Shown one piece after another: positions 1 to 9,700 of a DNA stretch of 64,000 nt. The stretch covers positions 3,140,045-3,204,044 of the forward strand of contig NZ_KB913025.1 in NCBI RefSeq assembly GCF_000384075.1, read 5' to 3'. How positions within the stretch are numbered: position 1 is the stretch's first letter; each line of letters starts with the position of its first letter. The stretch comes from Methylovulum miyakonense HT12 (GTDB taxonomy: Bacteria > Pseudomonadota > Gammaproteobacteria > Methylococcales > Methylomonadaceae). The translations under genes and the position numbers were made by a program. The notes under the pieces were generated by a model. That model was given only the letters and a program-made list of their open reading frames with translations. It searched no databases and was not told where the DNA came from.

Positions 1-245
1 GTATGTTTTCTGAAAAAGATGGCATGAGGGTTTTTTTGGAAAGTGTTTACAACCAGGGCATGTCGGGCAAAGTGGGCGAATACATGAGCACTGAAACCAT
101 CAGTGTCGATGCCAAATCCAGTATCGTAGATCTGGCTGAAAAATTAGATAAATCTTCGGTCAGAAGCTTTCCGGTATTTGAAGAGGGTGAGTTCGTTGGC
201 GTAATTAGCCGTGTTGACGTGCTAAGGGCGTTGGTTGACATTTAA
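1..245 (+). CDS. CBS-domain protein, C-terminal part (5' end outside window)
   Basis: The readable 80 residues hold one CBS module: a typical start (VGEYMSTETISVDAKSSI), the stretch RSFPVFEEGEFVGVISR and a final helix DVLRALVDI. CBS modules normally occur as pairs that bind adenine nucleotides and regulate an attached or partner protein. One module of this length is too short for a complete protein, and the first Met at position 3 is probably internal, so the gene very likely begins before the window. No partner domain is visible, so the role is unknown. An insertion sequence lies 115 bp after the stop codon and separates the gene from a good intrinsic terminator. Confidence 0.75.
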   Translation, partial: MFSEKDGMRVFLESVYNQGMSGKVGEYMSTETISVDAKSSIVDLAEKLDKSSVRSFPVFEEGEFVGVISRVDVLRALVDI

Positions 246-360
246 GCCGTAATCCCAAAAACAACTGGAAGCACAAGGTGTCCGTCCGGCCCCGTAGGCA
301 ATGATGCTGCAACCCGGTAGTCCAACGCAGGTAATTGAATTATTGCTTGTCTTATAAATA

Positions 361-1509
361 TAGAAGTTACGCATTGACGACAGCCTGAAAATCTGGGTTC
401 AAGTGGCTCATGGTAGGCATTAGTCGACCAATGAACCCTGCAATGACCCCGTTGAACAGGTTACGCTGGACGCTATAACAGTTATCTATCAAGGACATGG
501 CACTGAGTTTCTGGAGTTGGACATAGCCGCATAGGGCGGCGAACAGGTGGTTTCGGATGGCGTTCTTGCTGCGCACCTGGAAATGTTCGATGTTGCAGAC
601 CTGCTTTATGGCGCGGTGGTACTGCTCAATATGCCAGTGCTTGTCGTGCTGTTCGGTGAAGGTTTTCCGGCCGACGGCGGCGAGCTGGTCGTCATCGGGC
701 AAGAAAACCGCATAATGGCGTGGCTGGTCTTTCAGCCAGGTCCGGAACAGTTTCACGTTGCCGAAGTCCTTGAGCCAGACCAGCAGGCCGTCATCGGGGA
801 TGTCGAGCTTTTGCACCTGCGTCCACTGGCCTTTGTCCACGGACACGGTGCGGTTGCTTTCGATGGCGAACAGCCCACCCCGCTGGTGGTTTTTCACCCG
901 CTTCAGGTTGTCCGCACCGCTGTACCAGCTGTCGCCGGTCACGAAAGCGGGCTCCAGCCCCCAGGCCAGGACTTCTTCCAGCATGTCGCGGAAGTAGTCG
1001 TTTTTGGTCTTGCCTTCCGATTTGTACCCTCTGGGGCATAAATCATAGACGCGGAAGTTGACGGGCAGGTGCTGCCCGTTGGTGTCGGTGTAATACAGCG
1101 TGACCAGGCTGATGCCCTTCACGGAACGCTTGTGCTTGCCGGACTAGAAGTAGCCGACGAAAGCCAGGTATTGGCTATACGGCTTGTCCAGCACGCTGTC
1201 GTCGACGCTCAACGTGCCGCCTTTCAGGATCAGGAGCGGCGCGGATTCGTTGTACAAATCCTTGCCCTCGTAGCGTTCCCGTTGCAGGAAGCGGGTTGCG
1301 CTATCGTGGGAAATCTCCATCACCTCACCCAGACGGCGGCAACTGCCGTATTTGGGTTCGCCCAGCAGGAAGCTGATGTACATCGGCAAGGTGCAACGGG
1401 CGGTGCTGGGGCGGGTGATTGTCCTGATCATGGTTTGGCCTTCCGGTGGCGGCTGCTTGGGGAATTTTAAAATTCATATTATAACTTGGCTGTCAATGCG
1501 TAACTTCTA
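361..1509 (-). mobile_element. Insertion sequence, about 1.15 kb, with 18-bp terminal inverted repeats
   Basis: Perfect 18-bp inverted repeats TAGAAGTTACGCATTGAC lie at 361-378 and, in reverse complement, at 1492-1509. The 5-bp sequence AAATA occurs directly outside both ends (356-360 and 1510-1514) and is a likely target-site duplication. The only gene inside is a DDE transposase read on the minus strand that nearly fills the element. The transposase resembles the IS701-like group, but the family name is from memory and not certain. Matching ends and flanking repeat suggest a fairly recent insertion. Confidence 0.85.
367..1431 (-). pseudogene. DDE transposase interrupted by an in-frame amber stop
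   Basis: Two adjacent open segments (1431-1144 and 1143-367) are in the same frame and separated only by a TAG codon at 1146-1144. Read through, they give a protein of about 354 residues that looks complete. DDE features are visible: LSVDDSVLDKPYS with the first Asp, VTGDSWYS with the second, and HWHIEQYHRAIKQ with the Glu. The stop falls in GYF-stop-SGKHKR, where relatives have Trp, so a single TGG to TAG change explains it. Without suppression the product would be a 95-residue fragment lacking most of the catalytic core, so this copy is probably unable to move by itself. A related active copy elsewhere could still act on its intact ends. Confidence 0.85.
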
Positions 1510-1516
1510 AAATATT

Positions 1517-1553
1517 AAGCCTTTCAGGTTGTTAAAGCCTGAAAGGCTTTTTT
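1517..1553 (+). terminator. Intrinsic terminator, probably of the CBS gene before the IS inserted
   Basis: A perfect 12-bp stem AAGCCTTTCAGG / CCTGAAAGGCTT with a 9-nt loop is followed by a T run. It lies just outside the right end of the insertion sequence, so it may originally have terminated the CBS-domain transcript. Confidence 0.75.
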
Positions 1554-1846
1554 ATTAACGGCTCGTTACAAATGACTTAACAACTGGGAACCGCTAATAC
1601 TTATCATCCAAGCCTTTGGTGGGATTCAGGTTGGCTATTGTTTTATAAGGTCAACTGATTTTCACGATGTATTGACACCGGCAGGAGCCCTGAAAAAATG
1701 CGATCAAATCCGTAAATTTAACAATTAACCATAGATTAATTATGGGATATAAGGCTATCATAACAATTATTAGAAAATGTTAATAAACTAATAAAATTTG
1801 CATGTAGCCATGCCCAAATTAAACATTGTGTAGGGGAACTTTATTT
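1554..1846. other. Non-coding stretch before the cytochrome gene
   Basis: AT-rich sequence with no credible gene. A TTGACA hexamer lies near 1674 but lacks a good -10 at the usual spacing, so no promoter is claimed. The ribosome binding site of the next gene (AGGGGA) lies near 1832. Confidence 0.4.
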
Positions 1847-3592
1847 ATGGTCAAATCAAAACTCCAATCAGCTATTTTGCTGATTTTTATGCTGTTGCTC
1901 AGTCACCATGTGAAAAGCGCCCCGATACAGGAATATAAAGTCTTTGCGGTAAACGATTTGGGCATGCATTGCGTCGATGATGATTTTTCAACATTTACTA
2001 TTTTGCCGCCGTTTAATGTCGTGCAGGCGCAAGTGATTGGCATTGATACGCAAGGCCGCCCTTCGGTGTTATCGCCCGCTAATGGGGTGGAACTGACTTA
2101 TGCCCCCACAGCTGATCGCTTAGGTTCAATTAACAGCTCATGGAAGGACAAATATGGCAACCCAAAAACCAATTTTTGGTCTTATCAACAAGCTTACGGG
2201 CTAAAGTTAGCGGACGGCGTGGGTATTTTTGGTTTGACCATGCCTAAAGATGCCAAAACCAGCGCCGACAAATCTTTCTCTTGGGTCAATGAAACAAGTG
2301 TTTTTAAAGCCCCTGGCATCCCAATTTTGCCGATTGATGATAACGGCAATAAAAACTTTTATCCCCTGTTAAAAATCCAGGCCAGCAATTCCGCTACCCA
2401 TAAGGCGCTGGCGGGTGCTTCAACCAGCATTGTCTTGCCGGTCTCCGATGAAACTACCTGTAAAAATTGCCATGCCACCAATGCCAGCGCCGCCGATCCG
2501 GTCAAATTTCCGAAAATAGCTTGGTCACTCAATCCGGATCCTAGCGTCCAATATCGGGAAAATGTCTTAAAACTGCACGATGCCAAATTTACAACGGCAT
2601 TGGAAGCCGCCAAGCCCGTGTTATGCGCTTCCTGCCATTATTCCCCGGCACTGGATTTAACCGGATCAGGGCCTAGTGAAGTGCAGAAGCTGCATAAGAC
2701 CATGTCTGCGGTGATGCACGATAACCATGCTAATAAAATGGTGTTGAATAGCGTAAAACTTCCCGACAAACCTGTTCTGGTCGGTGGAAAAATCCCCAAC
2801 CCTGCCAAGCAAAGTTGTTACCAATGCCATCCTGGCAGTGAGACGCGTTGTTTACGCGGGGCGATGACCGAAAATGTCACTTGCCAAAACTGCCATGGCA
2901 ACATGCAGGCCACGGGCGGGCATTATCCGCTTAAAACGGGCGGCTCTTTGGATGGTAAAAATGACGGTGGCAAACGCCGTCCTTGGGTCGACCTGCCACG
3001 CTGCCAATCTTGCCACACAGGAGATGAAACCAACCATTTGCCGGTAACGGCCAGCACTTCTGGGGATGGCCTGCGCGAACATTTTGCCTTTGATATCGTT
3101 GACCGTTCCGCATCGCCACGGCTCGCAACCAACAAACGTTTTGCCGAACAAGCCAACACCCTGTATCGCTTCAGCAAAGGGCATGGCGGAGTCTTATGCG
3201 AAAATTGCCACAACAGCACCCATGCAATCTGGCCCGGTGATGCCAAGCATCCCAACGACAATGTCGCGGCGATTAAGGCACAAGGCCATACCGGCACGAT
3301 TATGGAATGTACAACTTGCCATAAAAACGGCAGTTTGGCATTGACCTTAAATGGGCCGCATGGCATGCACAATGTCAATGATAAGGAATGGGCGAATGGT
3401 GGGCATGGTGATTTTTATGAACACAATGCCAAGTCCTGCCAGTCTTGCCATGGTCTGGACTTGAAAGGTTCACCCTTAGCCAAAGCCGCAGCAAATAGGG
3501 TGTTTGTCACTGAATTTGGTACCAAGAACTACACCGCCGGACAGAAAGTGACTTGTTTTGATTGCCATAACGGCCCGAATTTTGACGACTAA
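1847..3592 (+). CDS. Secreted multiheme c-type cytochrome with nine CXXCH motifs
   Basis: The protein has about 581 residues with an N-terminal signal peptide (hydrophobic AILLIFMLLLS, likely cleavage after HHVKSA). Nine CXXCH heme-binding motifs lie in the C-terminal two thirds, from about residue 205 to 575: CKNCH, CASCH, CYQCH, CQNCH, CQSCH, CENCH, CTTCH, CQSCH and CFDCH. The first 200 residues contain no heme motif and carry a separate domain beginning with NDLGMHCVDD. Cytochromes of this type act in the periplasm or at the outer surface in electron transfer, but donor and acceptor cannot be named here. The start at 1847 is chosen over an in-frame Met seven codons earlier because it follows AGGGGA at good spacing and gives a normal signal peptide. 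The gene appears monocistronic. Confidence 0.85.
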   Translation: MVKSKLQSAILLIFMLLLSHHVKSAPIQEYKVFAVNDLGMHCVDDDFSTFTILPPFNVVQAQVIGIDTQGRPSVLSPANGVELTYAPTADRLGSINSSWKDKYGNPKTNFWSYQQAYGLKLADGVGIFGLTMPKDAKTSADKSFSWVNETSVFKAPGIPILPIDDNGNKNFYPLLKIQASNSATHKALAGASTSIVLPVSDETTCKNCHATNASAADPVKFPKIAWSLNPDPSVQYRENVLKLHDAKFTTALEAAKPVLCASCHYSPALDLTGSGPSEVQKLHKTMSAVMHDNHANKMVLNSVKLPDKPVLVGGKIPNPAKQSCYQCHPGSETRCLRGAMTENVTCQNCHGNMQATGGHYPLKTGGSLDGKNDGGKRRPWVDLPRCQSCHTGDETNHLPVTASTSGDGLREHFAFDIVDRSASPRLATNKRFAEQANTLYRFSKGHGGVLCENCHNSTHAIWPGDAKHPNDNVAAIKAQGHTGTIMECTTCHKNGSLALTLNGPHGMHNVNDKEWANGGHGDFYEHNAKSCQSCHGLDLKGSPLAKAAANRVFVTEFGTKNYTAGQKVTCFDCHNGPNFDD

Positions 3593-3672
3593 CAGGTCTT
3601 GCTTGCTGGAAAATATAGGCTGAAAGGGATTTCAGCCTACGGAATTAAACACCCAATGATTGAGTGTAATCA

Positions 3673-5298
3673 CTATAAGATATTGACCGGATTGTTATTC
3701 GCTTTGCGTGGTGCGGTTTGGTTAGTATCCATGTCAAGGGATAAAAACGGGGTAGGGAATTTTGGTAATGTGGGGGTTGCCAGCCAAGCTGAGAAAACCT
3801 CAGATGGCAATTCCTTCTTCTGTATTTCCGTTGTAATCCGCGTCAGTGCCGCTAAGCCTTGGTGCAGTTGGTTAGCATTCGCCGCCGGCATAAGAAAGGT
3901 TAAGGGCTCTGTGGTAGGCAAGCTGGCACTTTTAAAGCCAGGGTTAAGAAGGCTGAATTTCTCGATGCTTAGGTTGGCAAGCTGGGCGACGGTGGAGAGA
4001 TTTTTACCTGCCAGCAGCTTGATGTCGTTATGATGCTCAATTTTGACTTTAACAAAATAGGGTTCATTGCTCACTGCGGGAAGTTTCAAATGGTAATTGC
4101 CAGGGTTGGCAAAGATACTCGATAAAGCCAGCAAGCGCGGGACATAATCCTGGGTTTCTTCAGGCAGGGGTAAAGACCAAAAATCGGTGGGCAGGCCATC
4201 GGATATATTGCGGCTAATGGCGGCATCCACTGCGCCTTGCCCACAATTATAGGCGGCCAGGGTGAGCAACCAATCACCATTGAAATGCTGTTTCAGTCCG
4301 GACAGAAAGCGTACGGCGGCCTGCGTGGAAGCCATGATGTCAAGCCTTTCATCATAGTCATCATTTTGCTCCAAATCAAAATCATTCCCGGTACTGGGGA
4401 TAAATTGCCAAAGCCCGGCAGCATTTTTGGGCGATAGTGCGGTAGGCTGGTATGCACTTTCAACGATAGGTAGTAAAGCCAACTCCAAAGGCAGCTTGTT
4501 CTTGCTTAATTTTTCGACGATGTGATAGAGGTAAGGCCGGGAACGTTCGGCCACCTGACGCAGATAATCGGGCCGCTGGGCATACCAAAGTATCTGTTTA
4601 TTGACGCGTTGGTATTTGTTTTCTGCCGGGCATTTATCAGCCAGTTGCAACCCTGGCTCCGCATCATCTTGGTTTTGCCCTTTAGGTTTAAGGCAAAGCG
4701 GATTGCCCATGATTGGTTTTGCAAAAGTAAACTCTTTGTTAGCGGAAAGGCTGCTTATGATAGGGACTAAAGGGGCTTTGGGGCGTTGTTTTCGCAGCTC
4801 CGAATGAAAACCGATTGTCGTCCGGTAACGTGTTTGCCCGGCCATAGTATTGCCGGGGACATTGATTTTTTGTATGGATATTCGGCCTGGATTATCATCT
4901 TCGGAAAGCGTTGGGACAGGCTTATGCGTGGCTGCGGCACTGATCAGGGCATTAATCTTGTCCAATTTCATGATTTCCCCCGGCTGTTTGTGAAACCGTG
5001 CCTGGATAGCTGAAGGGGTAAGGCGGGCATTTAATGGCTTGCCGTTTTCCAGAATGGGTAGGCGTTCGGGGAATTCTTGTGCCAGGTTAGGACGGGGAAT
5101 TTGCATACCTAAACGGATGCGCTCCCAAACATCACCAGGATCCTGCAACCTGATTTTCTTGGTCGTTTTCCCGTTGTTTTTTCCGTGGTAGTGGCTTTTA
5201 CTGTCCTTGATGCTTCCGTAAGCTGCGGAAACGTTGTTGGCGGGCGTCAATAAAGAAACACCAACTAACATATTCAATACCAAAACGAATGGTCGCAT
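3673..5298 (-). CDS. Membrane-bound lytic murein transglycosylase D-like protein
   Basis: The protein has 541 residues with an N-terminal signal peptide (VLVLNMLVGVSLLTPANNVSA). A lytic transglycosylase (SLT, family GH23-like) domain occupies about residues 250-400. The likely catalytic Glu is in LPIVESAYQPTALS, followed by the signature AAGLWQFIPSTG and then LAAYNCGQGAV. The part after residue 400 resembles a weak LysM-like region (LSTVAQLANLSIEKFSLLNP). These enzymes cut peptidoglycan glycan strands to leave 1,6-anhydro ends in the periplasm. The first 220 residues are low-similarity linker-like sequence, longer than in MltD of enteric bacteria. The gene is convergent with the cytochrome gene and appears to stand alone. 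Confidence 0.85.
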   Translation of the reverse strand: MRPFVLVLNMLVGVSLLTPANNVSAAYGSIKDSKSHYHGKNNGKTTKKIRLQDPGDVWERIRLGMQIPRPNLAQEFPERLPILENGKPLNARLTPSAIQARFHKQPGEIMKLDKINALISAAATHKPVPTLSEDDNPGRISIQKINVPGNTMAGQTRYRTTIGFHSELRKQRPKAPLVPIISSLSANKEFTFAKPIMGNPLCLKPKGQNQDDAEPGLQLADKCPAENKYQRVNKQILWYAQRPDYLRQVAERSRPYLYHIVEKLSKNKLPLELALLPIVESAYQPTALSPKNAAGLWQFIPSTGNDFDLEQNDDYDERLDIMASTQAAVRFLSGLKQHFNGDWLLTLAAYNCGQGAVDAAISRNISDGLPTDFWSLPLPEETQDYVPRLLALSSIFANPGNYHLKLPAVSNEPYFVKVKIEHHNDIKLLAGKNLSTVAQLANLSIEKFSLLNPGFKSASLPTTEPLTFLMPAANANQLHQGLAALTRITTEIQKKELPSEVFSAWLATPTLPKFPTPFLSLDMDTNQTAPRKANNNPVNIL

Positions 5299-5454
5299 TC
5301 TATAACCTTTTATTTGTTAATTAATTATTTGAATAATAAGGGTTTTGCTTTATTTTTGATGTATGGGGCTTCAAGTAGGCCCATGGCTTGTGCTACGGTT
5401 CAGTATCCCCATTTAGGATAGCTTGTAAATATTTTATTTTATCTATTTATTATT

Positions 5455-5595
5455 ATGGTGCGAGCTTTATTCATTGGAAACAGTTTTGCCCATCAAATTC
5501 AGGGGGAAGCGGATTTTATGGGGTTTGTCGGTTATATCCACTATAATCCGACCCAGCGCCCATTGGTGCATATTGGGCGGCTGGGGATGTTGTAA
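5455..5595 (+). pseudogene. Remnant of a REP-associated tyrosine transposase (Y1, IS200-like)
   Basis: A 46-residue reading frame ends in a segment reading GFVGYIHYNPTQRPLVHIG. It resembles the C-terminal part of REP-associated tyrosine transposases, which carry YIHYNPVKHGLV-type motifs after a helix such as RFWEHQIRDE; the preceding HQIQGEADFMGF fits that layout. The catalytic HUH and Tyr parts are absent, so this is a fragment. It fills most of the 317-bp gap between the transglycosylase and GNAT genes, and the rest shows nothing recognisable. Confidence 0.45.
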
Positions 5596-5615
5596 CGTAA
5601 ATTACGGGGTGGAGC

Positions 5616-6461
5616 ATGGCTGATTTTATCATTCGGGAAATGGCCCGAAACGAACTGGATATAGTGTTGGGTTGGGCGGAGCAAGAAAGTTGGCGGCCTG
5701 GGTTGGCCGATGCCGATTATTTTTACCCGACCGACCCGCACGGTTTTTTCATCGGTTTGTTGGGCGGCGAGCCTATCGCCAGCATATCCGGGATCAAATA
5801 TGGCGACGGTTACGGCTTTATTGGCTTGTATATCGTCAAACCGCAGTGGCGGGGGCAGGGCTTTGGTATCCAACTCTGGCATACCGCGATGGGCTATTTG
5901 CAAGGCCGCAATATCGGTTTGGACGGCGTGATCGCCCAACAAGGCAATTACCAAAAATCCGGCTTCCAAATTGCCCATCGGCATGTGCGCTATCAAGGCG
6001 TGTCGGTACATCAACCGGTGCCGGGTCATGGTATCGTGCCTGCCGGACAAATCCCGTTTGCTGACATCTTGGCCTATGACAACGCCTTTTTCCCAGAACC
6101 AAGGCCCGGCTTTTTACAAGGGTGGCTAAAACAACAACACGGCACGGCCTTGGCCATCACCCGGCAAAGCCGCGTGTCTGGTTACGGGGTGATCCGCGCT
6201 TGCCACACGGGGTTCAGGATCGGCCCCTTATTCGCCGATAGCCCTAGCGAAGCGCAAGTTCTGTTCAACGCCCTGCAAAACACCATTCCTGAACATAGCC
6301 CCATTTTTATCGACATCCCGGAGCCTAATGCGGATGCGATGGCTCTGGTCACCCGCTATGCTATGGAACCGATATTTGAAACCGCCCGGATGTACACACG
6401 GCAAGCACCTGATATTGATTTGACGCGGAGTTATGGGGTTACGAGTTTGGAGTTGGGGTGA
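5616..6461 (+). CDS. GNAT-family N-acetyltransferase (YitH/HolE-like, two domains)
   Basis: The 281-residue protein has an N-terminal GNAT fold. The acetyl-CoA loop is in GLYIVKPQWRGQGFGIQLW (about residues 65-85), matching the R/Q-x-x-G-x-G/A motif. The C-terminal domain has the pattern seen in YitH/HolE-type proteins: GYGVIRACHTGFRIGPLF, then IDIPEPNADAM, then FETARMYT. The family transfers an acetyl group from acetyl-CoA to an amine. The substrate is unknown, and the neighbours (a transposase scrap and a decayed toxin gene) give no clue. Confidence 0.85.
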   Translation: MADFIIREMARNELDIVLGWAEQESWRPGLADADYFYPTDPHGFFIGLLGGEPIASISGIKYGDGYGFIGLYIVKPQWRGQGFGIQLWHTAMGYLQGRNIGLDGVIAQQGNYQKSGFQIAHRHVRYQGVSVHQPVPGHGIVPAGQIPFADILAYDNAFFPEPRPGFLQGWLKQQHGTALAITRQSRVSGYGVIRACHTGFRIGPLFADSPSEAQVLFNALQNTIPEHSPIFIDIPEPNADAMALVTRYAMEPIFETARMYTRQAPDIDLTRSYGVTSLELG

Positions 6462-6523
6462 GATGGAAGTTCTCATGCCACAATAAAATATCATTCAATG
6501 CCTTACTGCTATATAACAAAAAG

Positions 6524-6678
6524 ATGCGTGTCATTATCTAAGCAATTTAATTAGAGAATTTTGGAGCCGCCATCCCGAATCTAAATCTGCGTTGGAAGAA
6601 AAGTTCCGCAAGGCAAGCCACCTTACCGTAGAATCTTCTCCTGAATTGCGGTGGGCATTTGGTCTGGCGGATTATTAA
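6524..6678 (+). pseudogene. Decayed HigB-type toxin gene
   Basis: If single extra A bases near 6536 and 6549 are removed, the sequence reads MRVISKQFIREFWSRHPES and continues KSALEEKFRKAS. This closely follows the N-terminus of HigB-family mRNA interferases (MRVISKKxLREFWEKHPDAE). As it stands the start codon runs into a stop after five codons. The later part, up to a TAA at 6678, no longer resembles the family, and no HigA-like antitoxin gene is present. It is read as a broken relic rather than a working toxin-antitoxin pair. Confidence 0.5.
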
Positions 6679-6737
6679 GTTTCACTCCACAAATATCATC
6701 CATTTTTCACTTTACAGCAACACCCTTCCATTTCTGA

Positions 6738-9700
6738 ATGTCCACCACCGAACAGCTCCAACAACTCACCCGCCAATTACCACTGTGTCTGAACCAAGAC
6801 CGTCACGCGCTGAAACGGCAGTTAGACCGTTTGCGTCAGGATGCCAAAAAAGGTAAGCCTATAGATAGTGCGTTAGCGAATCTTGCCAGCCGGATTGATA
6901 AATCCGTGGCGTTCAGGAATAAACGCCTTGCCAGTATTCCGCCGCTGAACTTCCCTGATTTGCCTGTCACTGGCAAAAAAGACGAGATTGCCGAATTGAT
7001 TAAAAACCATCAAGTGGTAGTGATGTGCGGTGAGACCGGATCAGGCAAAACCACGCAATTGCCGAAAATTTGTTTGTCGATAGGGCGCGGCGCGGCGGGT
7101 TTTATTGGCCATACCCAACCACGCCGGATTGCGGCGCGGACGGTGGCAGACCGGATTGCCGAGGAATTAGGCGAGCCGATGGGCAAATCGGTGGGTTATA
7201 AAATCCGTTTTAACGACAAAACCCATGCTGAATCGCTGGTTAAACTGATGACCGACGGGATTTTGTTGGCGGAATCGCAAAATGACCCTTACTTAAACCA
7301 ATACGACACCATCATTATTGACGAGGCGCACGAGCGCAGCCTGAACATTGATTTTTTGCTCGGTTATATGAAATGGCTGTTGCCGAAACGGCCTGATCTG
7401 AAACTTATCATCACCTCGGCGACGATTGATACCAAGCGCTTTTCAGAACACTTTGGTAATGCGCCGATTATTGAAGTGTCGGGACGAACCTATCCGGTGG
7501 ATGTCCGCTATCGTCCGATCGAACCCAAAGATGGTGATGAAGAAGCGGCGAACGACGAGACTACCGATGACCTTCAAAATGCGATTCTCGATGCGGTCGA
7601 TGAACTGACCCGTGATTTGCGCGGCGATATTCTGATTTTTTTAAGCGGCGAGCGGGAAATCCGCGAAACCACCGATTCCTTAAAAAAACACCATCCCACG
7701 CAATACGACATTTTGCCGCTCTACTCCAAGCTCAGCGTCAGTGAGCAAGAGCGCGTGTTCAATCCCAAAGGCGGCAAAATCCGCATCGTCTTGGCAACCA
7801 ACGTTGCCGAAACGTCGCTCACCGTGCCAGGAATACGCGGCGTAATCGACACAGGCCACGCCCGCATCAGCCGTTACAGCCCCAAAAGCAAAATCCAACG
7901 CTTGCCGATTGAACGCATCTCGCAATCGAGCGCGAACCAACGAGCCGGACGTTGCGGACGGGTCGCAGAAGGTATTTGTATCCGTTTGTATTCGCGCCAA
8001 GATTACGAAGCCAGACCGGAATTCACGGAACCGGAAATTTTGCGGACAAATTTGTCGGCAGTTATTTTGCAAATGTTGGCCTTGAAATTGGGTGATATTG
8101 AGGATTTTCCTTTTATCGAGCCGCCCGATGACAAAATGATCCGTGACGGCAAAACCATGTTGCACGAGGTCAACGCCCTCGATAAAGCGGGGCAACTGAC
8201 CGAAACGGGTAAACAGTTAGCAAAATTCCCGACCGATCCGAAATTGGCGCGGATGTTGGTTGCCGCGCATGAGGAAGGTTGTTTGCACGAAGTGGCGATT
8301 ATCGTCGCAGCTTTGAGTGTTCAAGACCCACGTGATAAACCAGCGGAAAAAATGGGTCAGGCCGAAGCCAAACACGCGGCTTTCCGTCATCCTGAATCGG
8401 ATTTCTTGACGCTGCTCAATTTGTGGAACACTTACGAGGCGCAGAAAAAGCACCTGTCCAACAGCAAATTGCGGAAATATTGCTCGGACAATTTTTTGTC
8501 TTATCTCAGGATGCGCGAGTGGTTTGATATTCACGCGCAGATTTTGCAGGTGGTGAAGGGCGATTTGAACATGAGCGTGAGCGAACCCGTTGCCCGCTTG
8601 GTGAAGAATGAGGAAAAATCCGTTAAGCCGCCTAAACCTAAAGATATTAAATCTGAAGTGCGGGATATTTTATCGAATGACCGCTACGAAAACATCCACC
8701 GCGCCTTATTAACGGGCTTGCTCTCAAACATCGGTTTCCGCCACGAAACCCACGAATACCTGGGCGCACGCGGCCTCAAATTTTTCATCTTCCCAGGCTC
8801 TGGCCTGCATAAGCTCAAACCTAAATGGATTATGGCGGCGGAGCAAGTCGAGACCAGCAAAGTCTATGCCCGTAACGTGGCACGTATCGAACCGGAATGG
8901 ATAGAGGCCTGCGCGGGGCATTTGGTCAAGCACACGCATTACGACCCGCATTGGGAGAAAAAGGCCGGACGCTCGGCGGTTTACGAACGCACCATGCTCT
9001 ATGGCCTCACTTTGCAAGCGGGTCGGAAAATTCCTTATGAGCGAGTTGATGCCAAATCAGCACGTATGCTCTTTATCCAATCGGCTTTGGTCAGCCACGA
9101 ATACCACAGCAACGCGCCGTTTTATGTCGCCAACCAAAAGCTCTTGGAAGAAGTCGGCATGATCCAGCATAAAGGGCGGCGCGTCGATTTGGTCGAAGAT
9201 GAATTGTGGCTGTATTCGTTTTATGACCAAAAACTGCCCGCCGAAGTGGTCAATGGCATCACGCTAGACCAATGGCGCAAAACCGTTGAAAAGACTAATC
9301 CGAAATTTTTGTTCCTGACCAAGGAAGATTTGACCCGCGAAAAAGACGGTTACGTTAACGAATGGGATTATCCTGACCATAAGAAAATCGGCAATCTCAG
9401 CATCGCCTTGCAATACCGTTTTGAACCCGGTCATGACGAAGATGGCGTGACGGCGGTGATTCCGGTGCATCAGCTCAACCAATTATCGCCTGTGCCGTTT
9501 GATTGGCTAGTGCCGGGGATGCTGGAAGAAAAATGTATCGCACTGATAAAAGCCTTGCCGAAAAATATCCGCAAGCATTTTGTACCCGTGCCGGAAACCG
9601 TGAAACGTTGTTTGGAAATCGAGCCGGATTTTAAAGGGACATTGCAAGGATGGCTCGGCAACCGTCTGCGCAAATTGACTGGCGAAGCGATTCCGTTGAA

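Noticed and set aside
547-1041. Open frame of 164 codons on the plus strand opposite the transposase
   Set aside because: It lies entirely antisense to a recognisable DDE transposase and has no known domain.
3599-4033. 144-codon plus-strand frame after the cytochrome gene
   Set aside because: It lies mostly antisense to the well-supported lytic transglycosylase gene.
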